Shown here in pieces: positions 9,850-19,436 of a DNA stretch of 64,000 nt. Position numbers and translations under genes: made by a program. Position 1 is the first letter of the stretch. The number at the start of each line of letters is the position of its first letter. Location: positions 1 through 64,000 of the forward strand of contig VLTN01000039.1 in assembly GCA_008330645.1 (NCBI GenBank), in the 5' to 3' direction. The notes under the pieces are model-generated. The model was not told where the DNA came from. It made no database searches and worked only from the letters and a program-made list of their open reading frames with translations. The DNA comes from Cafeteria roenbergensis. Lineage: Eukaryota; Sar; Bigyra; Bicosoecida; Cafeteriaceae.

Positions 9850-12800
9850 TCAGCCGCGACTTGGCCGCTTTGCAGGTGGCGCCGCAGACGCTGCGTCAGC
9901 GGAGCCACTGCTGTGCCCGGAGCGGGAGTTGGCCGCCGTCGACCCGAGGTTGCTTCCCGGCCACGCCGGCGGCAGTGGCGTCACTGCGGGGGCGTTCCCA
10001 GTGCTCGCCGGTCCGGGAGAGCGGGCCCTCTTGCCGTCCCGAGGGGCCTGTGCCAGGAGCGGGTTGGGCATGATGGTGGTGGGCGGGCGCGAGGCATGCA
10101 CGCCGTGGGCAATGGCCTGCTCCACTGTGAGGGCCCCGCTGCTGCTGAGGCCGAAGCCCCTGTTGACGGCGCTGACGAGCTGCATGCGGGCCACGTCGTT
10201 GATGGGCGTGCGGGACGCAACCCCCTCCAGCATGGTGCCCACTGTTGCAACGGAGGCGTCGCCTGAGCGGCCGTTGGAGAGCTCAAGATCGATTTGCTGC
10301 TTCAGGCGCTGCCACAGGCCCTCGTCGGACGGAACGTCTGTGGCGTCCTGCAGCATGAGGGCGCCGCTGTCCCGGGAGTGAGTGGACCCCACCGGGCTGG
10401 AGTGCGCTGAGCTGCCCGCAGCGGACTTGGCACCGTCGCCGGCCCGGCCGCGGCCTGAGCTGTTTCCGCCGGCGGTGCTTCCCCCCAGGCTGGAGCCGGC
10501 GAGGTACGACGGCACCTCCATCACGAGGTGGGGGGGGCACACGTCTGGCGGGATGAGGAACCACCTGTGGATGTGGGTGCGCCAGAAGAGGAGGACGTAC
10601 TCCATGGCGGCCTCCGTTGGCATGTTGAATGTGTAGGTCACCTCGGGCAGGTCCTCGGCCGCAGCTGAAGAGGAGGAGGAGAGGGCGGGGCCCGCAGCCC
10701 CTGCGGCCCTGCCGAGCACCATGGCGGAGGACTGCGAGGACGATGCGGCCAGGGCTGCGGCCAGGGAGCTGGCCCGGAGGGGCGCCGCGCCGTTGGTGGA
10801 GATGAACGAGGACACGCCAGCCGCCGCTGCGGGGCGCGCCGGGCCCGATGCCGAGGACTCGGAGGAGGCACGTGATGCGGCCCTGGCAGGCACTGCAGGC
10901 GACCCAGCCCTGGACGACGCGCCTGCCTTGGGGCGCGCTGGCGGCTCCGGCCTGTCAGCGGAGGGTTCGCGCTTCCTGGGCGTTCTGGACAGCGCTCGCG
11001 GGGTGGCGCTCATGCCGTCGCCGGTCGGCTCTCGCTCGTCGTCGCTGTTGTCCCCCCCTGACACAGTGGCTGTGGCAGAAGTGGGGCTGCAGGGCCGCTG
11101 CCCCGGGCGCCAGGGTGCGCCCGCCTCGAGGGGAATGTTCACCCGGACGGCCACGGCCCGCACGCCGTCTGTCTGGAACGCGCAGACGCCCCAGCGAACC
11201 GTGGGGGCACGGCTGCCGCTCCACCACCACCCGGGCGCCAGCGTGGACGGAGGCACGCCGCCCACAGTCGCCATGGCCACGTTGGCGGCATTGGGCGGTG
11301 TGACGGGGATGCGAGGCTCGCTGAAGGCCGCGCCGCCAGCCCGCCCCGCGCTGACGCTGGGCCTGGCAGCGCCGCCTCTGTTGCTGGCCTCGCCACCGCA
11401 CCCGTCGCTCAAGGTCGCGAGCCTGGGGAGCACAACGCAAGGCCGGGAGGTGGCTCCAGCGCGGTGCGAGGGCACGCGTGGCTTCGAAGGATGCAGCCCG
11501 ACTGGCGGGGCTGCTGCCGCTGCACCCCCGCGGCCGGCAGAGCCTCCAGCCGAGCCAGTGGGCACAGCGACGCTGCTCGGCGCGCTGTTGCTCGGCGCTG
11601 AAGCGGCGCTGGCCTCTCCGCTGGCGGCCGCCGCTGCAGCGGCCGCGAGCTGGTCCAGAAGGCCCGACGAGGACTTGCGGATTGCCCGACCCGACGGGCC
11701 CGGAGGAGGCGCCTGGCGGGCAGAGCAGGGCGGAGCCGATGCGACTGGGGAGCCTGCAGGCAGGGCACGATGGCCGTCACGCGCCGCGCTCGCCCCTGGC
11801 AACCGTGCGCGGGCTGACTCTTGTGGTGGGTCGGCTGGCGACTTGGCGGCCTCCTGCGGCTGCTTGACGCCGCAGCTGAGGCGGCCCCCCACTGCAATGT
11901 CGGAGAGGATGTTGACTGCGGCCGTCTGCGCCATTTGCTTGGCAAAGTGGCCGGTCTTGGGGTGCAGGGGGGTGCTCCCGTCGGGCGAGCTGCAGCGAAG
12001 GCGCACGTCGGTGACGTCGCCGGCGGCGAAGATTCGTGGGTACTGGGTGGCCTGCGACACGCGGCAGGCGGGCAGGAACCTTGAGCTGCCGTGCTCGGGC
12101 GTGGTGGGAAAGCTCGACCGGACGAAGGACGGGGCGATGAGGGGGCTCGTTGATACGAAAATGTCAGTTGCGGCCAGCACGACCAAGGGCGCGGCCGCTC
12201 CATTCAGAGGGGGGTCTGGCGCCGGGAGGGGGGTCGCTGCCGCCACGGCATCGGCGAGGGCGGCGGGGTTGGCCGTCTGGAGGGCGTCTGGCGCGGGCAC
12301 GGACGGCCACAGCCCCGCCTCCAGGCACCCGGCCTTGACAAAGGGCGGCGTGCCGTTGAGGCGGACGCGCAGGGCCTTGGCGCTGCTGAGGCGCACACCG
12401 TGCTGCGCCTCGAGCTCCCTGGCGTCGTGCACGCCGACGAGAGAGCAGCCGCACTGCACGCAGATGCCCCTGCGCCGCAGAACCTCGGACATGAAGAGAT
12501 TGCCAACAGCGCCGCCCATGGGGACGAGCTGCGTCTCTGGTGAAATGTAGAGGATGTCCACGTGCTCGCGCACGCCGTAGGCGCGAAGGCGGGCGTCGAT
12601 GAGCATGGCCCACTCGAGAGGCGCCATCGGGCAGCGGTACGGCAGGCGCGACACGCCCACCACGACGCTCTTGCGCCGCCCCGGGCCCGCCAGGCGAGCC
12701 AGGGACTCGAGCGAGTGGCTGAGCATCTCGTTGTCCTCGGGGGAGCAGATGTCGAGCGAATGGTGGGCAAGCCCGGGGATTCCCCACCTCGAGCACACCG

Positions 12801-13173
12801 CCCCGCTCGCGACGACGAGGTAGTCGTAGGCAAGCGGCCCCGCTCCGCTGCGCAGGCACACAGTCTGCCGGCGCCAGTCCACGAACGAGACCGCGTCCCG
12901 GACGCGAGTCACCTCGTGCATGGCGTGCGGACCACCCTGGTCACTTGGCAGGAAACACTTGGCCGAATCGATCGGGATCGCCACGTCCATCTTCTCCAGC
13001 GCCCCCAGCATGAGGAACGCCTGCGAAAGCCCCACCAGGAAGTGGGTGCTGGGACTGACCACCGTGATGTCCATGGGAAAGGCGTGCTGCTCCGTCAGCT
13101 CTCTGACCGCCTCCAGCCCGCCAAAGCCGGTGCCAATCACGACCACGCGCGGCCTTCGCGGCAGCCCCGTCAT
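9850..13173 (-). CDS. FAD-dependent NAD(P)H/sulfide:quinone oxidoreductase-like protein with long C-terminal extension
   Basis: The start is the ATG of MTGLPRRPRVVVIGTGFGG, immediately before the dinucleotide-binding GxGxxG; the product is 1107 residues. Residues 1-420 follow the two-dinucleotide-binding flavoprotein plan: a Rossmann strand, an SQR/NDH-2-like segment (VVSPSTHFLVGLSQAFL), YDYLVVASGA, a second segment with RLPYRCPMAPLEWAM, and the FAD phosphate motif RIFAAGDVTDVR near 386 followed by HFAKQMA. The resolving cysteines of classic SQRs are not obvious, so the substrate is uncertain; electron transfer to quinone is the likeliest role. Residues 420-1107 are mostly Ser/Ala/Pro-rich but contain two conserved-looking blocks, one aromatic (MEYVLLFWRTHIHRWFLIP) and a helical C-terminus. 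The frame is uninterrupted, so this is probably one protein rather than two genes. It shares a divergent 365-bp promoter region with the EF-hand gene. Confidence 0.75.
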   Translation of the reverse strand: MTGLPRRPRVVVIGTGFGGLEAVRELTEQHAFPMDITVVSPSTHFLVGLSQAFLMLGALEKMDVAIPIDSAKCFLPSDQGGPHAMHEVTRVRDAVSFVDWRRQTVCLRSGAGPLAYDYLVVASGAVCSRWGIPGLAHHSLDICSPEDNEMLSHSLESLARLAGPGRRKSVVVGVSRLPYRCPMAPLEWAMLIDARLRAYGVREHVDILYISPETQLVPMGGAVGNLFMSEVLRRRGICVQCGCSLVGVHDARELEAQHGVRLSSAKALRVRLNGTPPFVKAGCLEAGLWPSVPAPDALQTANPAALADAVAAATPLPAPDPPLNGAAAPLVVLAATDIFVSTSPLIAPSFVRSSFPTTPEHGSSRFLPACRVSQATQYPRIFAAGDVTDVRLRCSSPDGSTPLHPKTGHFAKQMAQTAAVNILSDIAVGGRLSCGVKQPQEAAKSPADPPQESARARLPGASAARDGHRALPAGSPVASAPPCSARQAPPPGPSGRAIRKSSSGLLDQLAAAAAAAASGEASAASAPSNSAPSSVAVPTGSAGGSAGRGGAAAAAPPVGLHPSKPRVPSHRAGATSRPCVVLPRLATLSDGCGGEASNRGGAARPSVSAGRAGGAAFSEPRIPVTPPNAANVAMATVGGVPPSTLAPGWWWSGSRAPTVRWGVCAFQTDGVRAVAVRVNIPLEAGAPWRPGQRPCSPTSATATVSGGDNSDDEREPTGDGMSATPRALSRTPRKREPSADRPEPPARPKAGASSRAGSPAVPARAASRASSESSASGPARPAAAAGVSSFISTNGAAPLRASSLAAALAASSSQSSAMVLGRAAGAAGPALSSSSSAAAEDLPEVTYTFNMPTEAAMEYVLLFWRTHIHRWFLIPPDVCPPHLVMEVPSYLAGSSLGGSTAGGNSSGRGRAGDGAKSAAGSSAHSSPVGSTHSRDSGALMLQDATDVPSDEGLWQRLKQQIDLELSNGRSGDASVATVGTMLEGVASRTPINDVARMQLVSAVNRGFGLSSSGALTVEQAIAHGVHASRPPTTIMPNPLLAQAPRDGKRARSPGPASTGNAPAVTPLPPAWPGSNLGSTAANSRSGHSSGSADAASAAPPAKRPSRG

Positions 13174-13538
13174 TCTGTCCAGCCGAACAGAGACGCCAGA
13201 ACGGTGCCGGCGTGCTGGATGACAGCGGCTTGCGGACGCACGCACGCACGCGAGTCCCTCGTGGAAGGGACGACGCGCTTGTGACCGAGGGGGCGTGCGG
13301 CGAGGCACGGCGGTCCCGTTTCCGACTCTGCCAGCCCACGCGGCAGGCTGCGGTTGCCTTGCTCGCTGACGGCGCGGCGGCCACCGCGCCACTGCTCAGG
13401 CCCCTGCGGTCGCCCCGGGACTGCGCGCCAGACCCCGCCCGCATCCTTGGGCGAGCAGCCGGCTGCTCAGGGACCTCAAGCGCAGGCCCTGGGCGGTGAC
13501 GACACAACTGAAGCAGCGAGGACCCCGCCAAGACTGCC
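13174..13538. promoter_or_regulatory. Divergent intergenic region between flavoprotein and EF-hand genes
   Basis: A 365-bp head-to-head spacer. It must hold both 5' UTRs and promoters. I see no TATA box or recognisable operator. Confidence 0.4.
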
Positions 13539-13994
13539 ATGGACCAGCTGCGCCCGGACCAGGTGGCCGGGCTCCGCGAAATCTACGGGCTGTTTGATTT
13601 TTCAGGGGCGGGTCGGATGGACAGCAGGGCTCTGGGCGCAGTGCTGCGGACGGTGGGCGTTGACGTTAGCGAGTCCGAGCTGTCGGCGCTCATCGCCCAG
13701 CTTTCCGTCGGCTCCAGCGCTGGCGATGCATCCATCGACCAGGAGGAGTTCATCCACCTCATGGCGTCCGTGATGGCCGATGCCGACCCCGAGGAGGAGG
13801 CGGACAGCTCTTTTCAGGCGTTCGACGTTGACGCGGACGGGAGGGTGGGCGCTGAGGACCTGCGCGTGGCAGCCGCAAGCCTCGGCATCGAGCTGGATGC
13901 GGCAGCATGCGCTGAGATGCTGGAGGAGGTGGCCGCCAAGCCGGAGCGCGGCGCCTCCCGCGAGGAGTTCTGCGCCGCGGCCTTGCAAGGCTGA
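13539..13994 (+). CDS. Calmodulin/centrin-like EF-hand protein
   Basis: A single-exon protein of 151 residues with the size and helix-loop-helix spacing of calmodulin. Loop 1 (DFSGAGRMDSRA, near residue 25) keeps Asp at position 1 but lacks the Glu at position 12 and is probably weak. Loop 2 (about 60-72) is degenerate. Loop 3 (DVDADGRVGAED, near 98) has the best Asp-x-Asp-x-Asp pattern, though position 12 is Asp. Loop 4 is degenerate. It is therefore probably a divergent calcium sensor binding one or two ions, with an acidic linker (DADPEEEAD). It could equally be a myosin light chain or a centrin; the low lysine content and missing centrin N-terminus leave the subfamily open. Confidence 0.85.
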   Translation: MDQLRPDQVAGLREIYGLFDFSGAGRMDSRALGAVLRTVGVDVSESELSALIAQLSVGSSAGDASIDQEEFIHLMASVMADADPEEEADSSFQAFDVDADGRVGAEDLRVAAASLGIELDAAACAEMLEEVAAKPERGASREEFCAAALQG

Positions 13995-14321
13995 GTGCAG
14001 GCACGCGCATCGCTGCCCCGCCGCCGCCGCCGCCGCCGCCGCGCCAGGCTGGCACTGTGCGCGTTTGTGAATCCGTGGCTGCGTGGTGCGTGCCCTTGGG
14101 CCCATTTCTTTGCGTGGGGGACTGCTGCGTGAGTGCCGCGCTCTCGGCCGCTCTCTGAAGCACGAATCGTTGCAACTCGGGGCCGACAGCCGCAAGCAAA
14201 GAACACCACGCAGTGCAAGGACGGAGACGCAACGCACAGAGCACATTAAAGCTCGCCACGGTCCCGTGCCGAGGCCTCGCCGTGCGGGCTGGCAAACCCG
14301 CCTCGCGAGGGGGCAGCTCAC
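13995..14321. other. Convergent spacer with a CCG-repeat run
   Basis: This 327-bp spacer between two convergent stop codons has a (CCG)n run at about 14017-14043. No ORF here looks coding. Confidence 0.5.
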
Positions 14322-14980
14322 TCAGCTCTCCAAGATGGCGAGAGCCATTTCCCGGAGGCTGAGCGTGCCGCCTGCGGCAACCGTGTTCCACAATGCCTGC
14401 TTGGCCGGGCTGGGGGTGCTGGTGTTGCGCCGGTGCGTCCTGGCCACAGGCATCGTCCGGATGAGGTGCCCACGCTCTGCGAGGCCCGTGACAAACTTGA
14501 GCACTGCCTCGTCGTCCCTGTCGAGCGCGGCCTTCAGCATGGTGTCGGTAACGGCACCGTCCACCGACTGCGGAGACGCCGAGCACGGGGACGGGGCGGG
14601 GCACGCGTGGAAGGGCGGCTTTGGCGGGCAGCGCACGCTGGAAACGAGGGAAATGCGCGTGCCAACAGCAACCGCCGGCGGGCGCGTGCGAGCCAACGTC
14701 ACGAGAACGCTGTCCATTCGAGAACAGTCGCCCGAGGCTTCCGCGGCGCCCCAGTGGCCCTGGCTGCAGCCGCGAGGCTCACCCGGAAGGCCAGCTTGAC
14801 GGCATCGAGGGTGCCTGTGGCGACGGTTGCCTCGATTTCGCGGAAGCTGGGACCGCAAGAGTCCAAGTCCGGGCTGCCCGCGGAATCCCTGCTTCCGTGG
14901 TCCACGTCTCCAGCGGGCGACATCGAGTCGGCGGCCCCGAACTGGGCAAAGACGTCAGGGGCTTGAGCGGACGAGGCCAT
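14322..14980 (-). CDS. Small hypothetical protein, two exons
   Basis: Exons 14980-14783 and 14567-14322 join in phase 0 across a 215-nt GTGAGC...CCGCAG intron; the summed coding length is in frame and gives 147 residues. I do not recognise a family. The N-terminal 45 residues are polar and disordered (Ser/Asp/Gly-rich). The rest is helical with short repeats of the type FREIEATVATGTLDAVKLAF and MLKAALDRDDEAVLKFVTGL, spaced like ankyrin or similar helical-hairpin repeats, ending in ALWNTVAAGGTLSLREMALAILE. The splice model supports a real gene: the two halves occupy different open frames and only make sense joined. It is convergent with the EF-hand gene. Confidence 0.6.
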
Positions 14981-15390
14981 ATCTGGTGATCAGAGGGTGG
15001 AGCTGGACGCTGGGTCAGCGGGCGGAGAGGCGGGGAGTGACAGCTCCGAGAGGCGCGCCAATGATCCGAGGCAGCTCTGCGCCCCGTCGAGGTCTGATTT
15101 CGAAGCTCGGCCCTGCGCCAGCCTGCAGCCCTGAGGCACGCTTCGCGTCCGGGGGTGGGGGCCGAAGGAGCGCTGCCGAGTCCGCATGCGGCTGGTGGCG
15201 CTGGGCATTGCGGCGAGGACCGCGTTCGGCACGTACAGCGCTGAGAGTGCGGTCACGTGTGAACCTTCAAGTGTTCTGCGGCGCTGACGAATGGGCTGGC
15301 CACGACCCGTCGCTGTTCTGACCCGGGCCAAGCGCGGCACGAAAAGGACAAAAGAGGCTTTCGGCGGCGCGCGTCGCGTTGGCACCCCAC
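14981..15390. other. Intergenic region
   Basis: 410 bp between the small minus-strand gene's start and the sestrin stop. It must hold the promoter of the former and the 3' UTR of the latter. No repeat or coding signal is seen. Confidence 0.4.
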
Positions 15391-17874
15391 TCACTGGAAG
15401 TGCTCGCGGATGGCGAGGCAGGCGTGGAGCAACACCGCCTGCTTGCGAGCCTCCATGGCAAGCATGGCTACGTGGACCTTCTCGTCCTGGTCAACCTCGT
15501 CCATGGACGCGAAGAGGGCCCTGGTGACCGACTCCGGGTAGCAGACGGCCATCTTGACAAACGTCTTGACCTTGACCGTGACGAAGTGGTTGATTAACCT
15601 GTAGTCGAACCGGTCCGTGCGCACGCCCAACAACAGCGTGACGTAGGCCCAAACGCCGTGGCGGAAGGGCGCCGTGTTCACGCCCTTCTCGCCCCGCAGG
15701 CTGCGGTAGGTAAGGCCGAACGCGACGGCCAGCTCGTCTTCGAGGGGAGAGGCCACTTCCGGGAAGAACCTCGACAGAACGGGGTACGCGCCGTCGCCGA
15801 AGGAAAAGTCGTGTGTGTGAAGGGGGGCCCCGCCGTCGACAAAAAAGTCCTGGTACCGGTCCTCCAGCACGCGCGGGCCGCAAAAGCGACGAAACACGGG
15901 GTCCCATACTGCGCCGTGCGCAGTCGTGGGGTCCGCGACGCCGGGCCGCGGCCGCATCCGAATGCGCTCCTTTTCCACGAACTTGGCCAGCTTCGAGGAC
16001 CGCTGCTTGGAGTAGCCCGCGACCTTGAGATCCCCTTCGCGCACCAGACACCTCGCCAGGTGCCGAAACGTTTCCACGTCGGGGTCTGGCCCCACCTTGC
16101 CCGTGGCTGCGAAGCACTCCTTGGCGGCCTTGAGGGCTCGCTCCTTCTGCGCCGGGGTGCGCTTGTCCTCTGAGGCCGACGAGGATTTGCCGCGGCGCTT
16201 GGGAGCTCTGGCCGGCGGAGCATCGGCGGCAGCCTCCTTGGCCGCGCCGGCGGCCCGGGGGTCGGGGCTGGGTCCCGCCACGCCCAGCTGCCCCTCGGTC
16301 GCACCCCTCGCCTGGGTCTTGTCGCTGGGCGGAGCTCCTGCGGCAGCGTCGGCAGCCTCGCCCTGTTTCCTGCCGCCATCGCCGTCGCCGTCACCGTCGT
16401 CATCGCCGGCGCCGGCGCCAGCAGCGCCATCGCCCAGACCCGGACCCGCGTCTGCGTCTGCGTCTGCATCTGCGTCTGCGTCTGCGTCTGCATCTGCATC
16501 TGCGTCGACGCCGCCTCGCTTCACAGCACCGTGCTCCCCGTCCGACCCCCCGCTCGCGATCGCCGTCAGACCCGAGCAGAGGCGAATTCGAAGCTCCTCC
16601 TGCCCGTCAAAGCCGCCCGAAGGCCCGAATTCGTCGTCCCCGTCGACATCGTCGTCGACGGGGTCCGTGGCCCCCTCAGTTGCCGACGCGCTGCCCTCAT
16701 CCGGCCTCGGCTCGCGCCCGCGAGCGCCAGCATCGTCGCCTCCGGCGTCGCTGCTGCTTCCTGCCCCTGCCTCGTCGTGGGCTGCCGTCTCGCCCGCAGC
16801 CCCGCCGGCTGGGAGCTCGCGCGGCCGTCCCGGGATGGTGAGGAGCGTGTCTGCGCCTGGAATGGCTGCCCTCGCCGCCACGGCCTCGAGTTCCAGCTCT
16901 TGCACCTCGATCGGGTCGAGCCCGAGCGCGGTGATGGCTACTTCCGAGTCCGGCTCGGGGAGGAGGCCAAGGCTGAGGGACAGCGTGCAGAGAGAGTGGG
17001 TGGTGGTGAGCACGACGATTGCCTGCATGAGCTGGTTGACGGTGAGGCCGGCGCCGCCGTCGCCGTGGTCCGCGGCGGCTGCGGCGACCAAGTCCGGGGA
17101 CATCTCCCACGGGGCGTGGGCAAGGCACCAGTTGAGGTCGCCGAGGGCCCGGAGCGAGGCCGGCACCGCGGGGGCCGACACGCCGTCGAGCCACTCAGGG
17201 TCGCCCCCGAGCGCCAGGAACTGCGCAGTCATGCTGAGGAGGACTGCCTTGGCGCGGTGCCGGGACGCGGCCATCACGCCCAGGTACGCACGCCACGTCG
17301 CTGGGAGGGGGCCTTCGGAGACCATGACGACCCTGAGGGTGTTGGCCAGGCGGGCGGCGAAGGCGGGGTGCGGGCAGAGCGCCACGACGGGCGTGAAGAC
17401 CTCGCCGAAGCTTGCGAAGCATTGCTGCATGAGCGGCGCCAGCGGCGGGTGGAGGTCCAGCGTGGTCTGCATCGGGAGGGCTGATGGTGGAGGGGCGGCG
17501 CGCGAGGCGGCGTCGGCGGCTGCCTCGTCTGCGGCGGCCGCGGCGCGACGGGCCTGTGCCGCTGCGGAGTAGTCCGCCGCCTCGGCCTCCCGCCGCGCAG
17601 CGCGGGCCGCGTCCGCTTCGGGCGCGCCAGTGATGATCTGGGCCTTTGCCAGCTCAAAAAACTTCGATGCGGACACGGTTGGCGCGGCAGGGTCCACTGC
17701 CGCGCCCTCGATGCCGTACCGGCTTTGGCACAGCGCCAAGAACTCCTGCATCGGCAGACGTACGTCCGGAAACGGACTGCGAGGCTTGCAGGGAAAAGTC
17801 GGCAGCCGCGGGCGGACGGGCGCGGCTGGATCTGATGCACACGAGATGGAGGCGACGAGAGAGCCGCGTGTCAT
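15391..17874 (-). CDS. Sestrin (PA26) family protein
   Basis: The start is the first ATG (MTRGSLVAS); the product is 827 residues, against about 480-550 in animals. The excess is one acidic, low-complexity insert at about 270-600, which includes an Asp-Ala run coded by a hexanucleotide repeat. The N-terminal domain (about 130-270) has the helical AhpD-like fold signature: GPLPATWRAYLGVMAASRHRAK, FLALGGDPEWLDGV, LGDLNWCLAHAPWEM and LMQAIVVLTTTHSL. The C-terminal domain (about 680-827) matches sestrin through HDFSFGDGAYPVLSRFFP, AFGLTYRSLRGEKGVNT, YRLINHFVTVKVKTFVKMAV and DQDEKVHVAMLAMEARKQA. In animals sestrins inhibit TORC1 through GATOR2, bind leucine (SESN2) and have been credited with peroxidase activity. 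Here the cysteine of the AARHQC motif is replaced by alanine, while most leucine-pocket positions are kept. Confidence 0.93.
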   Translation of the reverse strand: MTRGSLVASISCASDPAAPVRPRLPTFPCKPRSPFPDVRLPMQEFLALCQSRYGIEGAAVDPAAPTVSASKFFELAKAQIITGAPEADAARAARREAEAADYSAAAQARRAAAAADEAAADAASRAAPPPSALPMQTTLDLHPPLAPLMQQCFASFGEVFTPVVALCPHPAFAARLANTLRVVMVSEGPLPATWRAYLGVMAASRHRAKAVLLSMTAQFLALGGDPEWLDGVSAPAVPASLRALGDLNWCLAHAPWEMSPDLVAAAAADHGDGGAGLTVNQLMQAIVVLTTTHSLCTLSLSLGLLPEPDSEVAITALGLDPIEVQELELEAVAARAAIPGADTLLTIPGRPRELPAGGAAGETAAHDEAGAGSSSDAGGDDAGARGREPRPDEGSASATEGATDPVDDDVDGDDEFGPSGGFDGQEELRIRLCSGLTAIASGGSDGEHGAVKRGGVDADADADADADADADADADAGPGLGDGAAGAGAGDDDGDGDGDGGRKQGEAADAAAGAPPSDKTQARGATEGQLGVAGPSPDPRAAGAAKEAAADAPPARAPKRRGKSSSASEDKRTPAQKERALKAAKECFAATGKVGPDPDVETFRHLARCLVREGDLKVAGYSKQRSSKLAKFVEKERIRMRPRPGVADPTTAHGAVWDPVFRRFCGPRVLEDRYQDFFVDGGAPLHTHDFSFGDGAYPVLSRFFPEVASPLEDELAVAFGLTYRSLRGEKGVNTAPFRHGVWAYVTLLLGVRTDRFDYRLINHFVTVKVKTFVKMAVCYPESVTRALFASMDEVDQDEKVHVAMLAMEARKQAVLLHACLAIREHFQ
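16448..16506 (-). repeat. Hexanucleotide repeat coding Asp-Ala
   Basis: About ten copies of gcgtct/gcatct on the plus strand code, on the minus strand, for alternating Asp and Ala within the sestrin insert. It is likely length-variable. Confidence 0.8.
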
Positions 17875-18106
17875 GAAGGCTCCGCGCCAAGGGAGAGGAG
17901 TCAGACGTGACAAGCGCGGCCCGCGGCCAGACCGGGTCCGTCAGGCAGCTGCAAGCACGGGACCCCGCCAGCCGCAAGCGGGGGCTCGTGGGCGCTGCTG
18001 GGCGCTGGACCCTGACGCGCACGCAGCGAGCGGATGCCATGGCTGGCCCGTGTGGCGCAGGGGGCGGAAAGCGGCGGGAATACTTGCGAGCCGGGGGCTA
18101 GATGTC

Positions 18107-18292
18107 TCACCACTCCAGTGCGATCCTCTTTGCCACCGGGAGGATGTCCAGGAAGACCTCGGGCGCAGAGGAAACGATGTCGGTCAGCTCGTCCAGCACT
18201 CGGTCAACGCTGACAGTCCGCAGCTCGGGGTCCAGGTGACGGAGCGGGCGGAACACAGTCGAGGGCTGCTCGACCTCCACGGCGAAGGCCAT
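18107..18292 (-). CDS. Small hypothetical ORF, possible last exon
   Basis: The frame runs from an ATG (MAFAVEVEQPSTVF) to a stop after RIALEW, 61 residues. Its composition (balanced Asp/Glu/Arg, amphipathic helices such as VDRVLDELTDIVSSAPEVFL) is unlike the Ala/Arg/Pro-rich shadows around it, which suggests real coding sequence. It may be a tiny gene or the 3' exon of one starting further up the minus strand: a GTGAGT donor follows an open stretch ending near 18329, but no convincing join was found. I recognise no family. Confidence 0.35.
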   Translation of the reverse strand: MAFAVEVEQPSTVFRPLRHLDPELRTVSVDRVLDELTDIVSSAPEVFLDILPVAKRIALEW

Positions 18293-18572
18293 GGCCAGCA
18301 AGGAGGCGACTCACGGCCGCGCCGGGACCTGCACTCGCGCCAAGAAGCTGGGCGGGCTCTCAGTCCCAGGCTTGCTGCTGAAGCAAGGCCAACGGGCGAT
18401 GCGGGCGGCGCCCTGGCACGGCGACAGGTGCGGTGAGAACGCCACGACCGCTTGGCCAACCGTGAGCTCTGCCCAGACTGCGCACGTGGCAAGCGCCCCG
18501 TTGGACCGAGGGGAGCCGGGAGCGTGCCTGGGAACAGTGTGCACCTCGCCCTTCTCCGGGCGTGCTGGGCCC

Positions 18573-19110
18573 ATGGCGGCGGAACCGGTCGACAGGCTCA
18601 AGGTGGGGCTCCGCGGGAGGCGATTGACGTGGGCACATCGCGCTGGTCGGGCCTTCGCGGCGCGCCGGCTGCGCCGCAAGTGTGCCCGGCTCCCCCAGCC
18701 GAGTGCGTGGGCCCTCCTGTACTCACGTTTCGCGTCCGCAGGTGACGCCGACGCTTCTGCGCACGTTCGTGTGGGCGGGGGCGGCCGACCTCACGACATC
18801 ACGGTACGACCGCGCCCCGAGCCGTCTGCCTGAAGGCGAGGTGCATCTGCACGTGTGGAGCGACGCCACGCTCCGTGAGCTTGCGGAGCTCGTCAAGGCG
18901 GTGTGCTCGTCGGCAAGGCAGCGCGCAGCCGTTCTGCACATGAGTCTGGCCTACCCAGACCGCACCGGGCGTTTCAAGCTGCGGGCCATCGGGAGCCCGG
19001 CCGCGGCGTCAGCCGAAGAGGCGGACTCTGCAACGCTTGCCAGTGTGGGCTACGAGGCGGGCGACATGTTGGACGTCCGCGTGGAGTTGGTGTCGGGCAC
19101 GCCGGCATAG
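18573..19110 (+). CDS. SAP18: SAP18 (Sin3-associated polypeptide p18), two exons
   Basis: Exon 1 (18573-18602) codes only ten residues, MAAEPVDRLK. A 139-nt intron (GTGGGG...GTCCGCAG) leads in phase 0 to exon 2 (18742-19110); the product is 132 residues, a normal length. The fold signature is clear: TLLRTFVW at the first strand, LPEGEVHLHVWSDATLREL and LVKAV for the ubiquitin-like helix, then ATLASVGYEAGDMLDVRVEL near the C-terminus, corresponding to the family's QKFQIGDYLDIAI block. The human loop with a basic patch is shorter here. SAP18 acts in the nucleus in the Sin3-HDAC co-repressor and in the ASAP/PSAP exon-junction-associated complexes with RNPS1 and acinus or pinin. Confidence 0.93.
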
Positions 19111-19436
19111 ACCTCGCGAAGGTCAGGGTGCCTCTCCCGCCGCTGCCGCCGCTCTCCTCGCCGCTGCTGGCTGCCGCTGCTGGCTGCCGCTGCTGGCTGC
19201 CGCTGCTGAATGCCGCTGCTGCTTGCGGGCGGCCGAACAGCCGAGCGGGCGCGCCCGCGCGGGAGACTTCCCCACACCACTACCTGGTGCGTAAGCAACG
19301 CTGTCTGTGTCTGCGTGCGTCTTCGTGTGCGTGCTTTTTGCGTGCTGGGGCATCGCCAGCCAGGAGAGGCTCGAATCGCGTGCACAATTGTCAATCACCA
19401 GCCGACGCAGAATGGCCTCGCTGCCGCGCGCTCTGG
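19111..19436. other. Convergent spacer between SAP18 and ABC ATPase genes
   Basis: 326 bp. It contains the 13-bp tandem repeat at 19161-19222 and a GTGTGTCTGCGTGCG-type low-complexity stretch near 19310. Nothing coding was seen. Confidence 0.45.
19161..19222. repeat. 13-bp minisatellite
   Basis: Units of ccgctgctggctg begin at 19161, 19174 and 19187, with a diverged fourth and fifth copy after 19200. It lies in the 3' flank of SAP18. Confidence 0.75.

Noticed and set aside
10721-12550. 609-residue plus-strand ORF opposite the flavoprotein
   Set aside because: No domain, and the minus strand carries GxGxxG and the FAD motif in order.
13995-14070. CCG-repeat run read as a structured RNA or origin
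   Set aside because: It is a simple trinucleotide repeat in a 3' flank with no further support.
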